Below, piece after piece: positions 22,995-33,796 of a stretch of 64,000 nucleotides of DNA; positions within the stretch are counted from its first letter, which is position 1, and each line of letters begins with the position of its first letter. Origin of the DNA: Porodaedalea pini (Eukaryota; Basidiomycota; Agaricomycetes; Hymenochaetales; Hymenochaetaceae); contig NBAY01000038.1 in assembly GCA_002794775.1 (NCBI GenBank), forward strand, positions 1 to 64,000. Reading direction: 5' to 3'. The position numbers were made by a program, and so were the translations under genes. A model generated the notes under the pieces. It worked only from the letters and a program-made list of their open reading frames with translations, did not search any database and was not told where the DNA came from.

Positions 22995-23174
22995 ACTTGA
23001 GGTAGTGGGCCATTGGGATGGCAAGCTACGATTACTGTTTACTGAATAGTAAATAATTCACTAATGAGAATAACATTTTAGTATAACTTTCAAGCTTTAG
23101 TCTTCTCATATAAAATGAAAGACACAGAAAACAGTAATCGTAGCTTGCCATCCCAATGGCCCACTACCTCAAGT
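22995..23174. mobile_element. 180-bp hairpin element at the copia gag 3' end
   Basis: Arms of about 45 bases (ACTTGAGGTAGTGGGCCATT... and its reverse complement) flank an AT-rich interior of about 90 bases. It interrupts or terminates the gag frame and looks like a small MITE. I could not define a target duplication with confidence. Confidence 0.6.
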
Positions 23175-24058
23175 GTATGGGGGTTGGTGAAGTCTGGGGT
23201 ACTTGCATTTCCAGCAAATTCAGCAGATTGGACAGACTCGGAGTCGTCCTGCTGAGCAGATTGTGCTTTCTCCTTAGTCTTCCCTTTGTTATCCTTCCTC
23301 TTGGCCCTAATTGCCTCAATTGCATCACGTCTCTTGAAGCACTTCGACTCTGGATGACCTTTAATGCCACAAAATTCGCAGACAATAGGCTGAGACAATG
23401 AGGAAGGCTTAGAGGGAGCAGAGGATGCTTTCAGGGCCATGGACTGATCACCAGCATGCAATTGACGGTTCATCTGCTCCTGCATAAATGCTTCCTTAAG
23501 CGTCTTTAACTTGAAATCTATCAGGAGCAGGAGTGCAGAGTGGAAGGATGAGTACTCTTCAGGCAGGGAGTGAACCAGGGCAACACATGCAAGCTCATCC
23601 TCAAAATCTTCGAGTTTGAGAGTGCTGGTGCGCGTATTTCTGATGTTATGAAGTCCATGCTCAACTCTGCTGACTAGTGTGGTCAGAGACTCATCCTCCT
23701 TCTTGCTGATACCAAAAAACTCGTCATAGGCAATAAAACGTGCAGCTGGATTGTCCTGCTTGTGCAGTTTCTCGAGCGCTTTCCACATCTCCACAGGGTC
23801 ACCCATGTGTGATTGTACCAAAATCTGCATGCTGTTTTTGAGTTTCTGGTAGATAAGGCCAGCTGCTTGCTCAGCCCTTTCTTCCCAGAGTTCAACTTTA
23901 TCAGGAGGAGAAGATGGCTTCGACTCCTTGCCTGAAACGAGGCGCCAAAGCTTCTTGTACTGAAGGGCAGCCTGCATGTTGAATTTCCAAGTGGGATAGT
24001 TGTTTTCACCCAACTTGTTAAATGAAGACAGCGAGTCGGCAGGGGCAGATTTGGACAT
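23090..24058 (-). CDS. Ty1/copia Gag polyprotein (element remnant)
   Basis: A 322-residue frame opening MSKSAPADSLSSFNKLGENN has the layout of a copia-type Gag. It has NYPTWKFNMQAALQYKKLWR near the start, a central UBN2-like helical region (DEFFGISKKEDESLTTLVSR, HSLPEEYSSFHSAL), then a zinc knuckle CEFCGIKGHPESKCF (C-x2-C-x4-H-x4-C) and a basic Lys-rich tail. It would package element RNA into virus-like particles. The last 30 residues come from the hairpin element at 22995-23174, and no protease, integrase or reverse transcriptase follows, so the element is truncated. The frame itself has no stop, suggesting relatively recent activity or loss of pol. Confidence 0.78.
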   Translation of the reverse strand: MSKSAPADSLSSFNKLGENNYPTWKFNMQAALQYKKLWRLVSGKESKPSSPPDKVELWEERAEQAAGLIYQKLKNSMQILVQSHMGDPVEMWKALEKLHKQDNPAARFIAYDEFFGISKKEDESLTTLVSRVEHGLHNIRNTRTSTLKLEDFEDELACVALVHSLPEEYSSFHSALLLLIDFKLKTLKEAFMQEQMNRQLHAGDQSMALKASSAPSKPSSLSQPIVCEFCGIKGHPESKCFKRRDAIEAIRAKRKDNKGKTKEKAQSAQQDDSESVQSAEFAGNASTPDFTNPHTLEVVGHWDGKLRLLFSVSFILYEKTKA

Positions 24059-25250
24059 GACGTTTCACAGGTAGGTAGGGGATGATGGGTACGACGTGTG
24101 TGTGACGTTTGGGAGGAATCGGATGCATGAGTGGGGCACAGCGAAGGAAAGTGTGTACAGACCACAATGACACAATTACAGATGACAGTTCAATGGAAGT
24201 CAATGAAGGTTACCAGACACCCAAAACGTTGAAGTATACACAGAGTTGCCACAAGACAGTGCTGGTCTGTTGGTCTGCTAAGACCCCGCAGGCACCGCTG
24301 ACTGAGAGAGGCTCTAGGCTTAAGTGACACTCAAAAAGTGTCACAATCAGCGAACTAAGGCTGAGCAGTCGAGCTTCACAGACAATAGGCTAGTCTGATC
24401 CAACAACAACAGGATGGAGTGAAATGGGCCTCAATCAACTCACACCAGAGCTGGTAACCATGCAAAATAGGACACTGAGGGAGAATGAGTGGTGCGATTG
24501 TGATGCAAATCAACATACACTGAGGTGTAAACACGAGCACGCACACGAAGTTTCGAGAGAATCGGACCAAGGGTTCCGCAGAAAATGCGATAACCATGTG
24601 ATGCAGCAAAGTGCAGAGTGTAATAAGAGTGGTTGCTCAGTAGGACGTTGCAGCACACTCAAATCAAGTTGAATGTCGATGTAAGTTGGCACAAATGTAG
24701 ATCACATGTAACCCCAACAATATGCCAAGGTATAGCGCGAACAGTCAAGCCAATATCGAGTGACAGGTGATAGAGGTTTTAAATTCAGGTGGTGAATGAA
24801 TGCAGTGTAGTGTGATGGGAAGTGGATGTGGTGGCACGAAACTTGGCAGAGACGTGGCAGACACACCAATTTCCCAATCAACAAAGATCCAGCTCAATCC
24901 AACCACCAGGAACATTGCAATCAGCAAAAAATTGTGTGTAGGGTGTGCAGATCAGGTCCGATCAGTCTATAATTGAAGCAGGGGGTGCTTCTCGAAGTCC
25001 AGAACCAGTGTGCAAAGTTAGAGTGCAAGGCTCATAACCTATTAGCAGCAGTGAACCAAAAGGGGTCACACTTCACACCTGAGTCCAATGGATGAGTGCA
25101 ACAGATAGAGACACTCATACATTGTCTCAGCCGCTTTGAAGCTAATATTACATAAGACAAAAATCACGTGATGTTCACACATGTGCACGCATGTGCGAAC
25201 AGAGGTGTGGGAATAAATCAAGAAAAGCATGGAAAACATAAAATAAATGT
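24059..25250 (-). other. Possible leader/LTR of the copia remnant; no gene seen
   Basis: About 1.2 kb upstream of gag without a supported ORF. An LTR is expected here for a copia element in minus orientation, but I could not fix its ends because no second copy lies in the window. A short perfect hairpin (GTGACACT/AGTGTCAC) occurs near 24325. Confidence 0.3.
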
Positions 25251-25255
25251 CAGAA

Positions 25256-25880
25256 TCACACTTCCAACAGTAGCTTCTGGTATGACACATGGACCTTTAC
25301 AGGCTGGTTCAGTGGACAGTACTCCAAGTACCAGTTCTTCACCAGTAGTACATCTTGTGTGCGGCACAAGTGTCCTGAGCGGTGACCACAAGGTGCCGGC
25401 ACCCATAAGGCAATACTGTATGCAGTGCTCTCGTTCTCCAAAGCCTTATCTGAGAGGAATGGTTCGACCTCATCTGGTAGCTCAAATTCATCCTCGTCTG
25501 TCTGTCAGCAACGGACGGTCTATTCACCGTGCCATTGGGCATGGCGCGTTGAAAAGACGGTGAGTGAGGGCTATTCCCAACGCCTTGATTTTGCAAAGTT
25601 GTGAGTACAAAGGGTTGCAGGTACGGCTGCGGAGGTTGTTAATGTGGGTGGGCATGAGGATGAGGACTGGGACCAGCTGGTCTGGGTGTGTTTTGGGATT
25701 GTGCGAGTGGCACAGCAGGAGATAGGGTGTTCGAGCACATTGGCAGTGAAGCCATGCTCTTGAGAAAGGAAGTATTTGCAGGTGAAGAGGGTTTTGCACT
25801 GCTTCCGCCACCATGGAAGAATGCAGAGACATCAACCTTAGGCTTGAGCGGCACTGTAGTGGGCGTCATGTTCGCCGTTG
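25256..25880 (-). pseudogene. Pro/Ser-rich fragment, eIF4G-like
   Basis: Minus-strand frame with VPLKPKVDVSAFFHGGGSSA, then PSSPANTS, PAGPSPHPHAHPH and, past a stop, NSPHSPSFQRAMPNGT. This resembles the disordered region of basidiomycete eIF4G that follows a short xxKVDVxxFF motif, and would be downstream of the piece at 10.4 kb. It abuts the PRP8 fragment with no spacer (junction near 25885), so it is a chimeric join. Stops after HPH and near 25339 show decay. The identification is tentative because the sequence is of low complexity. Confidence 0.4.
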
Positions 25881-25885
25881 ATGCT

Positions 25886-27840
25886 GCAGAATCTGAATTT
25901 TGTTCTCAGCCTTCACTAAAGCATCAAGCAGCTCGTCTGTGTGGATGACAGCCTCTCGATAGTAAGTCATCAGATCAATGATCGCAGTGTTCCATTTGTT
26001 GACAATCTTGGAAAAGGCAGTAGAGCCTGAGCTTATGAGGACCTGGCGGATACAGTTGTTAAACTGTTGAACACCTATGAAATTCTTCAGCGTTACATAT
26101 TCCATGGAAGCTTTAATATTCTTACCTTCATCGGAGACACGGAGGAAGGCTTGTGCAGTATTCTCCTTCAACTGCTCATTGGTCAAGTTCCACACCCCGT
26201 CCTTGAGTGACAACTGCTCTCCACTCATCATCCAGATCTTCGGCAGAATGCACACCTCAAAGCCGCTCATCGAGAAGAGTAGCTGAGGGTTGTTTTTGGA
26301 GTAGACACTCACAAACATATCTTCCCATTCAATCGTTGTCAAAGAACGATGCAGGCTCTCCTTCACATTCCAGAACACAGCTCGACCTAGATTGACGTCA
26401 TGCTTGATCAAGCGCATACGGCAATCCCACGGCCAACATCTTTCGTTGTTATACCCAATAATGTTGTTGTTTGTCGGATCTGGATTCTCACTGAGGTAAC
26501 GTTGTATAAGGTCACATGATTCCTCGGCAGTGAAGCAGAATGAAATATGCAAATGATCAACATAATGAGAATAGAGATGGACTGGATGGTGTGTCTCGGT
26601 TGCAGAATAATGGTGCTGCAGGAAATTGTCGGGCAGTCATGGGGGACCCACCATTTCACTTGCACGTTGCAGTTCGACCTTTTCATAGACCTTCAAAAGT
26701 ATGGTCTCCATCATCACTATGCATTCACCTTTGCTTGTCTCCCAGATATGTTCATCAAGTTATTGATACCCTGGCACCACTTGTACACCAGAAGGGGAGG
26801 AGGTTCAGTGTCCACGCTTGTCAGCCTCAAAGAAGAAGAACTGGTCAAAATATGTGTCTGTAATCGTCTCAACGGGTTTGATGTTGTAGCAAGGAATGAG
26901 TTTGCCATATGTGTTGAAGAACTTGATGCCTGCCTCTTTGAAGGCTCGCTGAGTGAGCAAGAGATGCTTGATCCCAGACAGACCTGCACACGAATCAATT
27001 AGCTACACCCTATGACCAATTAGAAAAAAAAACATACATTCATGTGGATTGTCATATGCCTGCTCAATGAGAGCAAGCTCCTCACACTGAGATTGGTTAA
27101 GATGACCTTTGATGCTGTACGCATCATGCTTGTATGAAAGGGGACTGTATGGAAACATCAGTGAGTGCCACCAAAAGACGTAGTTAATTGAATCTTACAG
27201 GAATGGGATGGGAGAAAATTTCCAACTCTCAAGCCAGTGGACCGTCAATGTGTAGATCACAACAGCCTCCTCAGCACTAACATAAGGACCATCTTTGAGG
27301 TAAGCATGCCGACGCTCCTGCTCAGCTTTCAAGTACAGTCGAGTAAGACGCCCCAAGTTCTTCTTGACCACAGCCTTGTTGACAGTCACACCATGTCTGA
27401 TACGCTTGCGATCATAGTGTGCAACCGAGCACCACTAGTCCACCTTGCTCTTGATGTACCGCAAGATGGTGTTCTCGATTGCAGTCGGCATGCCCGGGAC
27501 CTTCCATGGAGCTATAGAATAAGGCTTAGTACGCAAAGTCCACATTCAACCAAATGACATACTGTTTGCTTTTCCAGCAGCACCACGCTTCCGACAAGTG
27601 CTGCAAGATAGTCTTTACTTTGTTCTATTTGATTGACTCCAGCATCATATCAAGAATATTGTGCATCATGGCAACATGTAATTCCAAGTCATAGTGCGAT
27701 TTGACACACTGCTTTGTGACTGTCTTTGCGATGCCCTTGCTGTTGCAACCCTCAAACTGACATGCAAGCAAGTTTCTGAGCCAGTGCTCAAGCAGTGGTA
27801 CAATTCCACGCATGAAGAAGTGATAAGCATGCTTCCCCAA
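25886..27840 (-). pseudogene. PRP8: PRP8 spliceosomal protein fragment, introns retained
   Basis: In order on the minus strand: [161 protein letters not shown] and [20 protein letters not shown]. This is the central part of PRP8, the core scaffold of the U5 snRNP. Introns with GT...AG ends remain (about 27510-27558, 27151-27204, 27000-27052). Many differences from the conserved protein are Arg to Cys, His, Trp or Gln and Asp to Asn, as expected from C-to-T and G-to-A decay. Stops and a lost segment after the SPIPFL stretch confirm that it is dead. Confidence 0.9.
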
Positions 27841-27929
27841 CACATGCACGTACAGGTGAAGAGGAAAGAGGACGCATCTAACAAGTGAGCTCAAAGTGAT
27901 CAACACAGCACAAGTCCAAGTCAACTCTT

Positions 27930-28926
27930 GACGTGCCCACTTGCTTTCACACAATCACCACCACCACTGCTAACAACTGCTGCTGCATCTCTCTCCACCA
28001 TGCTTGCTCGTGTTCTCAAAAATCTTGAGCTGTGGGCTATAATGAATCAAGGCACAAACTGCTGGCTTCAAAAGCCTCTTAAGGATGACAGGAAAGTGAT
28101 GACTGTTCAAGAAAGGTGCGAGGTCTCTTCGCCACTTCAACATGGCAGTGTAACTGATAGTGGCTCATCTACTTGTAGGTTTGACCTTGAATGGTCTGAC
28201 CCTGGAAGGTCCTGCCCTGGAAGGCTTAATCCTGGAAGGTCAAAAAACATATATGAATGCCCAGGAAGGCTTGACTCTAGTAGTTCATACAAATCAGAGA
28301 ACCCATGTCATTGCGAAAAAGAGAATATTTTAAGTAGTTCTATAATTAGATCTGAGTTTTCTGACATAAAAGGTATACATTTTGGAGGTGCTAGAACATC
28401 CAGCTCATTGACATTTACTCTTGCTGATCTGATACCCTTTATAATCTCTTCATACTATTCTCATGAGAAGTTGCAATCAGACTATTCTAAGCAGTCAAGA
28501 TTTATATTTAATCACTGTATATACTCAGAGAACTCTACTTCAATTAGGCAGAATTCTATAGTATGTAGTTTACCCTGCAATGAACTGATTCATAAACTCG
28601 ATGGCAAGGCTCTGAGAGACATATGTAATAGGCTTGGTATATATAGTATGAGCAAAACTTCTGTTGAAAATCTACGTTCATCTCTCTTGTTACACCATAA
28701 ATATATATCTAATTCTGATGCTTTCATTGTTTTCTCTTTGAAGCCATCAAATCTCAAGAAGACAATATCAATAAAAACAGCATCCAACTTGCAATATAAT
28801 AACAAGGATAGTTTTCCACCTAATCCTCCCTCAAAATCTTTACTTGAAAAAATTGTCAATGAATGGTGCAAAGATACTAATACTGATCAAATTTCAGAGG
28901 CAGGTTGTGCAGTATGTGGTCAGTTT
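27930..28926 (+). pseudogene. N-terminal part of a Helitron-type helicase protein (tentative)
   Basis: A 330-codon open frame ends at the fold-back insertion. It contains a SAP-like helix pair (LDGKALRDICNRLGIYSMSK) and, just before the break, WCKDTNTDQISEAGCAVCGQ. The WCKDT...EAGCAVCGQ stretch is what I recall at the start of the conserved N-terminal zinc region (DUF6570-like) of basidiomycete Helitron Rep/helicases, which replicate rolling-circle transposons. The Rep HUH motif and helicase domain are absent: the frame runs into the element at 28928 and does not resume. An internal 15-base repeat (DPGRS, CPGRL, NPGRS) lies at 28198-28242. The identification depends on memory of that N-terminal region. 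Confidence 0.5.
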
Positions 28927-28927
28927 A

Positions 28928-29775
28928 CAGCCTTTTTCATAAGTCCTGCGACACGTGCATGTCACGTGAAATGAGCCGTGTCAGAGCCAAAGTGTCGAAA
29001 AATTAGAATGAATGCCTATTTTCTCTGTGAATTCTGCACAGTACCTGCTCATTAAGTACTCAAAAAAAAGGCACAGTTCTCAGGAGAAGAAATATGTAAA
29101 ATAGGGAGCAATAAATTGACTGTGTAGGTGGGTGGAGATCAAACAAGTGCAGCTGGTCTGTTCTCTCACCCATTTCCACTGAGATTCAAAAATTATGGCT
29201 CCCCTACATCTACCTATAAAATTCTTTCCTGTGTCTGTAAATTACGTATATGACTATACCAACATCTCCTGCAAGTTTGAAGCCAATCCATTCAGTATTC
29301 ATGGTCCAGCAGCAAGATTTGTGTTCTACTCTGCAAGACCTGTTGTGAGAAAAGGAGGGTGGAAAGAGCTTGAAGTGGAACACAAATCTTGCTGCTGCAC
29401 CATGAATACTGAATTGATTGGCTTCAAACTTTCAGGAGATGTTGGTATAGTCATATACTTAATTTACAGACACAGGAAAGAATTTTATAGGTAGATGTAA
29501 GGGAGCCATAATTTTTGAATCTCAGTGAAAATGGGTGAGAGAACAGACCAGCTGCACTTGTTTGATCTCCACCAGCCTACACAGTCAATGTATTGCTCCA
29601 TATTTTACATATTTCTGCTCCTAAGAACCATGCCTATTTTTTGAGTACTTAATGAGCAGGTACTGCGCAGAATTCACAGAGAAAATCAACATTTATTCTA
29701 TTTTTCGACATTTTGGCTCAGACACGGCTCATTTCACGTGAAATGCACGTGTCGCAGGACTTATGAAAATGGCTG
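28928..29775. mobile_element. 848-bp fold-back element, copy 3
   Basis: Palindromic arms with the CAGCC...GGCTG ends; TA at 28926-28927 and 29776-29777. The central spacer is inverted relative to copies 1 and 2. The right 150 bases carry variants (ACTGCGCAG, AAAATCAACATTTATTC) otherwise seen only at the right end of the composite element, suggesting gene conversion or recombination between them. Confidence 0.88.
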
Positions 29776-31651
29776 TAAGTACTCAAAAAATAGGCATGGT
29801 TCTCAGGAGCAGAAATATGTAAAATAGGGAGCAATACATTGACTGTGTAGGTGGGTGGAGATCAAACAAGTGCAGCCAGTCTGTTCTCTCATACATTTCC
29901 ACTGAGATTCAAAAATTATGGCTCCCCTACATCTACCTATAAAATTCTTTCCCATGACTGTAAATTAAGTATATGACTATACCAACAGCTCCTGCAAGTC
30001 TGAAGCCAATCCATTCAGTATTCATGGTGCAGCAGCAAGGTTTGTGTTCCACTTCAAGCTCTTTCCACCTTCCTCTTCTCACAACAGGTCTTGCAGCACG
30101 GGTGAGAAGACCGCTAAGATTATGATTCTTTTTGTGTAATTATCGGACACATAAAAGCCATCTTCCCTGCAAGTTTCCTGTCCATTCGCTTTGTGCTTCG
30201 ACTGCTATGCTCAAATTTCTGTGCATACTACCAACACCTGTGAGCATGTGAGCACGTGTTAGCCAAGCCACTGCCATGCAAACACGAAAGCCAACACTCT
30301 ACTTCCTCCTCCTCTCAGGTCGTTCCATGATGGTTTCAGGCAAGGCACTCTCAGATGATGCAAGACACATCATATTCAGACTGTATCAGTCACGACTCTT
30401 CACCGTGCATGACCTGGCCAGGGTAATAGATATCCATCGAGCAACAATCCACCGAACTGTTGCTCAACACGAGCGCATGGGGCATTTACGACAGGAGGGC
30501 ACGAGGACCGGAAGACCAAGGTTGCTTGATTATGCGGATACACAGGTGAGTGCATTTTTTGAATTGTAATGACTCGCTGCGGCTAACTGAACTATAGTAT
30601 CTCTTGAGCATGATAGAGCATCACAAGGACCAGTACTTAGGTGAGGTGAGGGAGGAGCTGGAAAGGGTAACAGGCAAGAAGGTTTCGGACACTACAGTAT
30701 GGAGGTCTCTGCGCCGGGCTGGGTTCACTCTGAAGATGGTGCGGTGATGCTTATGGCTTCACATCAGCAAACTTACTCTGCTCAAGATATCGAAAAGGGC
30801 ACTTGAACACAGCGAGTCCGCTCAGCTCCGGTACACATTGAGAATGGGATCTCAATATGAGGCAGAACAGCTTGTCTTTGTCGACGAGAGCGCATGCGAC
30901 CAACGTACCTTCTTGAGGAAGAAAGCATGGGCTTTGCAGGGTTATCAGGCATGTCAGAAAGTGATCTTTACACGGGGAAAAAGGTGCAATGCTTACCTTT
31001 ATGACTGCAGATCTGACTGCTTGCCTCTTCTAGGTATTCGATCTTGCCCGCAATCACTTCGACTGGCATGCTTGACTGTACAATACTGGAAGGATCCTTC
31101 AATGCCACCTCCTTCTCCGCATTTATCAGGGATCTCTTGGACCACACGCAACCTTGGCCGGCCCAAAACTCTGTCGTGGTGATGGACAACTGCACAATCC
31201 ACAAGTCACTGGAAATCTGCGAACTCATTGAGTCAAGGTCCGTCTATTTTGACCTGTCGTGCTGTGACGCAGGGCTCTTACTGATCTGACTCCGCACAGG
31301 GGCATGAAGCTGGAATTTCTCCCCGCGTATTCTCCGGACTTCAACCCGATCGAGCTGGCATTCTCTCTGCTGAAATCTCGACTTTGTCGGGTCAAATTCA
31401 GTGATGAGGAAACAGATGCTTCAGTATTCGCGAAGCTTTACGGTGAAACCATGTCTATCAGTGCTGCGGACTGTCATGCTTTCTATCATCATTGCAGTTA
31501 TCTCTGTTAGTGTCGGGTTTCTTCATCGAGTGGATACAGGCTTCCTTGTCACTGTCTCAACTGGTCCAACAATGTAATATATTCTGTCTATATGATGTAC
31601 GCATAACTACTGTTCCTTGATGTGAGAAACATCCTCCTGTGCATATCGAAC
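29776..31651 (+). repeat. Left inverted arm (1,876 bp)
   Basis: Reverse complement of 36976-38851; the inner limit is set by the mismatch at 31652/36975. Includes about 320 bases of fold-back-type end, a 5' leader, the transposase gene and the last 45 bases of the Cys-His gene. Confidence 0.92.
30276..31510 (+). CDS. DD34E (Tc1/mariner/IS630) transposase, left copy, five exons
   Basis: Exons 30276-30545, 30598-30738, 30787-30983, 31034-31237 and 31300-31510 join in frame, about 340 residues. Residues 30-90 form a helix-turn-helix DNA-binding region (FTVHDLARVIDIHRATIHRT) followed by GRPR. The catalytic triad is D in FVDESACD (exon 3), D in VVMDNCTIH (exon 4) and E in YSPDFNPIE (exon 5). There are 34 residues between the second D and the E. 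This family cuts at terminal inverted repeats and inserts at TA, matching the TA duplications seen here. No stop or frameshift. The true start may be an internal Met (MMVSGKALSDDARH) rather than 30276. It is an exact inverted twin of the copy at 37117-38351. Confidence 0.9.
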
Positions 31652-33416
31652 GATACGATTGAGTAACCCAATGCTTGCCTCCACTTGAGCATCAATAACC
31701 ATCTTCTTGAGCCTTCCAAATTCTAAGTAAGCCAAGTCATCCAAGCGTTTAACATCATTGGCCTCAAAAACAGGTAGCAGAGACCTGTATTGGTAGTCAT
31801 CACGGCCTCTCTCCATGTCATTGTGCAATGATTCAATCCAATTCTGAACAGAAGGGTAATCACGTGGCCTGCGCTCAGCTATCACCCGGTTATGCATTTC
31901 ATAGTGCTGGGCAATGACCGGCTGGTTGAAAGGTTGCATTGGCACTACAGTTGCCACTGTTCTGGCTGTCACAGGAGCACTGTTGGGGAGGGATGTTGTA
32001 GGCCCAGTTGCTATGTCAGAGCCAGTTCCTGCGCTGGCATTGTCAGCTGCTTTCCACTGCTTGTCCAATACTTTCAGTTGCCCTGGTACTTCGTCCACTT
32101 TGACTCTGGGAGTATTCTTATACTGGACAAAGTATGCTTTTAGTCCGGTGAGATTGTGCTTTGTCAATGGACTCACAATCAGTTTTGCATGTTCAACAAG
32201 ATGTTTGTTGGAATACATAAGATGGTCTTTTGACCCTCTTATTTTACCACAGAGCCTGCCATCATGTTTATCGCATTTGAACGCTGCTGTGATTTGCACC
32301 ATAATCCGTCCGAGTGCAGCATCGTAAGCTTCCTTAGCACCGGTGACCCCTGAAGGAGTCGCATTCGTTCTAGTCACACTTTGCTGTTTATTGCTGTTCC
32401 CATTGTTCCCGCGTGTATTCTTCACTGCATGTCAGGGACCACTTTATACATCATATACATCAAATACTATAGACGAACCTGATTACTGAGATTCCGAATG
32501 ACAATTCCGGGGTTTTTGTTACCTCGTTTCTTCTTCTTTTCAGCTGCTTGATGCCTGTGAACTCGTTTGAACAGCGTGTCCAACTGGTCTTGTGTATCCA
32601 AATATTCTGGTTCAAGCTTTGTCCCAGACTTCACAGACCAGCAAGCTGTGTAACCAAGTTGGTCGAATGTAGAACGGCCCCGGGTGATTGAAACCACTTC
32701 ATTGATCAAATCAGCCAGCGACATCTTGGAGTTGATCTTCATGTCTCGCATGCCAGTACCGTCATGAATTTTTACTATGACTTCCAGTTCGGGCTTTTTC
32801 TCTGCAGCAGGTGTCAATGTGATCCATCCATAAGCTTTTGCATGTCCAAGGGAGGGAGTATTCCAGTCCACGTACTCGCCAGCTATACTTTTCTTAGCCA
32901 CAGCCTTAGGCAACAATGAATGGAGGTTTTGTACCATCATCAAGATGGAAAGAACACTCATCAGGCTTGTCAGGGGAGTCAGGAATTTCATCGAAGGCCG
33001 ATCTGTCATCGTCAAAACCCTGCATTTCATTCATAGTGTCGTTCAAGCCAAGTCCTGAAGCCCGAACGACGTCCGCAATGGATATATCCCCCTGATCTTC
33101 AGGCGAATGCTCCTGTTCAACTGTATCCTTGTCATTGCCCTTCTTGCACGGCTATGGGCATGAAAACCGGTCAGAGAGAGCATTTGCATCAAATTTCACA
33201 ACTCACAGTTCAGCGGGTTGGCTTTGCTGTTGTAGCATATTTCTTCCCACTCGATTTTGACTGCTTTTTTGCGGGAGTTTTGGGGACCTGATTGGGGACT
33301 TCATTTTTCCTGGGGCGACCAACAGGGTGTTTCTTCATCTGCACAGCTAATTCCGCAGCTAGTTCTTTGCCGTCTTTGAGTTTTTTGGACTTCTTTCTGA
33401 CACGTTGAGGTGGCAT
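31607..33416 (-). CDS. AT-hook and Cys/His-motif hypothetical protein
   Basis: Minus-strand exons: 33416 to about 33203, about 33150-32480, and 32422-31607 (donor GTAATC after RNL, acceptor GCAG, in frame). The N-terminus is Lys-rich with an AT-hook (KKHPVGRPRKN), then an acidic stretch (DDDRSAFDEIPDSPDKPDE). A middle domain includes EVIVKIHDGTGMRDMKINSK and LGYTACWSVK. The C-terminal exon has a C-x2-H-x4-C motif (CDKHDGRLC) and helical ends finishing VRYAQEDVSHIKEQ. Frames do not join cleanly around 32910 (a TAA in the upstream frame), so there is a tiny intron or a frameshift there. The AT-hook suggests minor-groove DNA binding (inference). A worn paralogue lies at 5.3-6.4 kb and another 3' fragment at 36.9 kb. 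Family not recognised. Confidence 0.55.
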
Positions 33417-33796
33417 TGTAGGGTCAGGAAAAGAAACACAATTCGATTTCGCTTAGAGCATCGGATATTTTTGCTTACCGAATATTTTGGTACCTAAGCC
33501 TCCCAAAAGATGTTGGCGACCTCTACCTCCTTCATGACTATTGCTTTCATGCCAACTGAGCCATTGTGGACCAAGGTTGAAGGTAGGGAACTGGCTATCC
33601 CAATGCGGCAAGAATACAAAAGGAGGGTTCAGGGCATCAAAATGCACCGGTCTCATCTTTATCTCTCGTCCTTCTCCTCCCATCCCCATCAGTCTTGCTC
33701 TCCTGCCTCATCGCTCACCCCTATAAGTACCCATTGCTACAGAAGGACAAGCTGGACAGCATCCTATGGATCCTTCCAGTGACATAGTCATGGTTA

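Noticed and set aside
28020..28926. Complete autonomous Helitron
   Set aside because: Only an N-terminal piece is present; no HUH motif or helicase domain follows the insertion, and no Helitron ends could be fixed.
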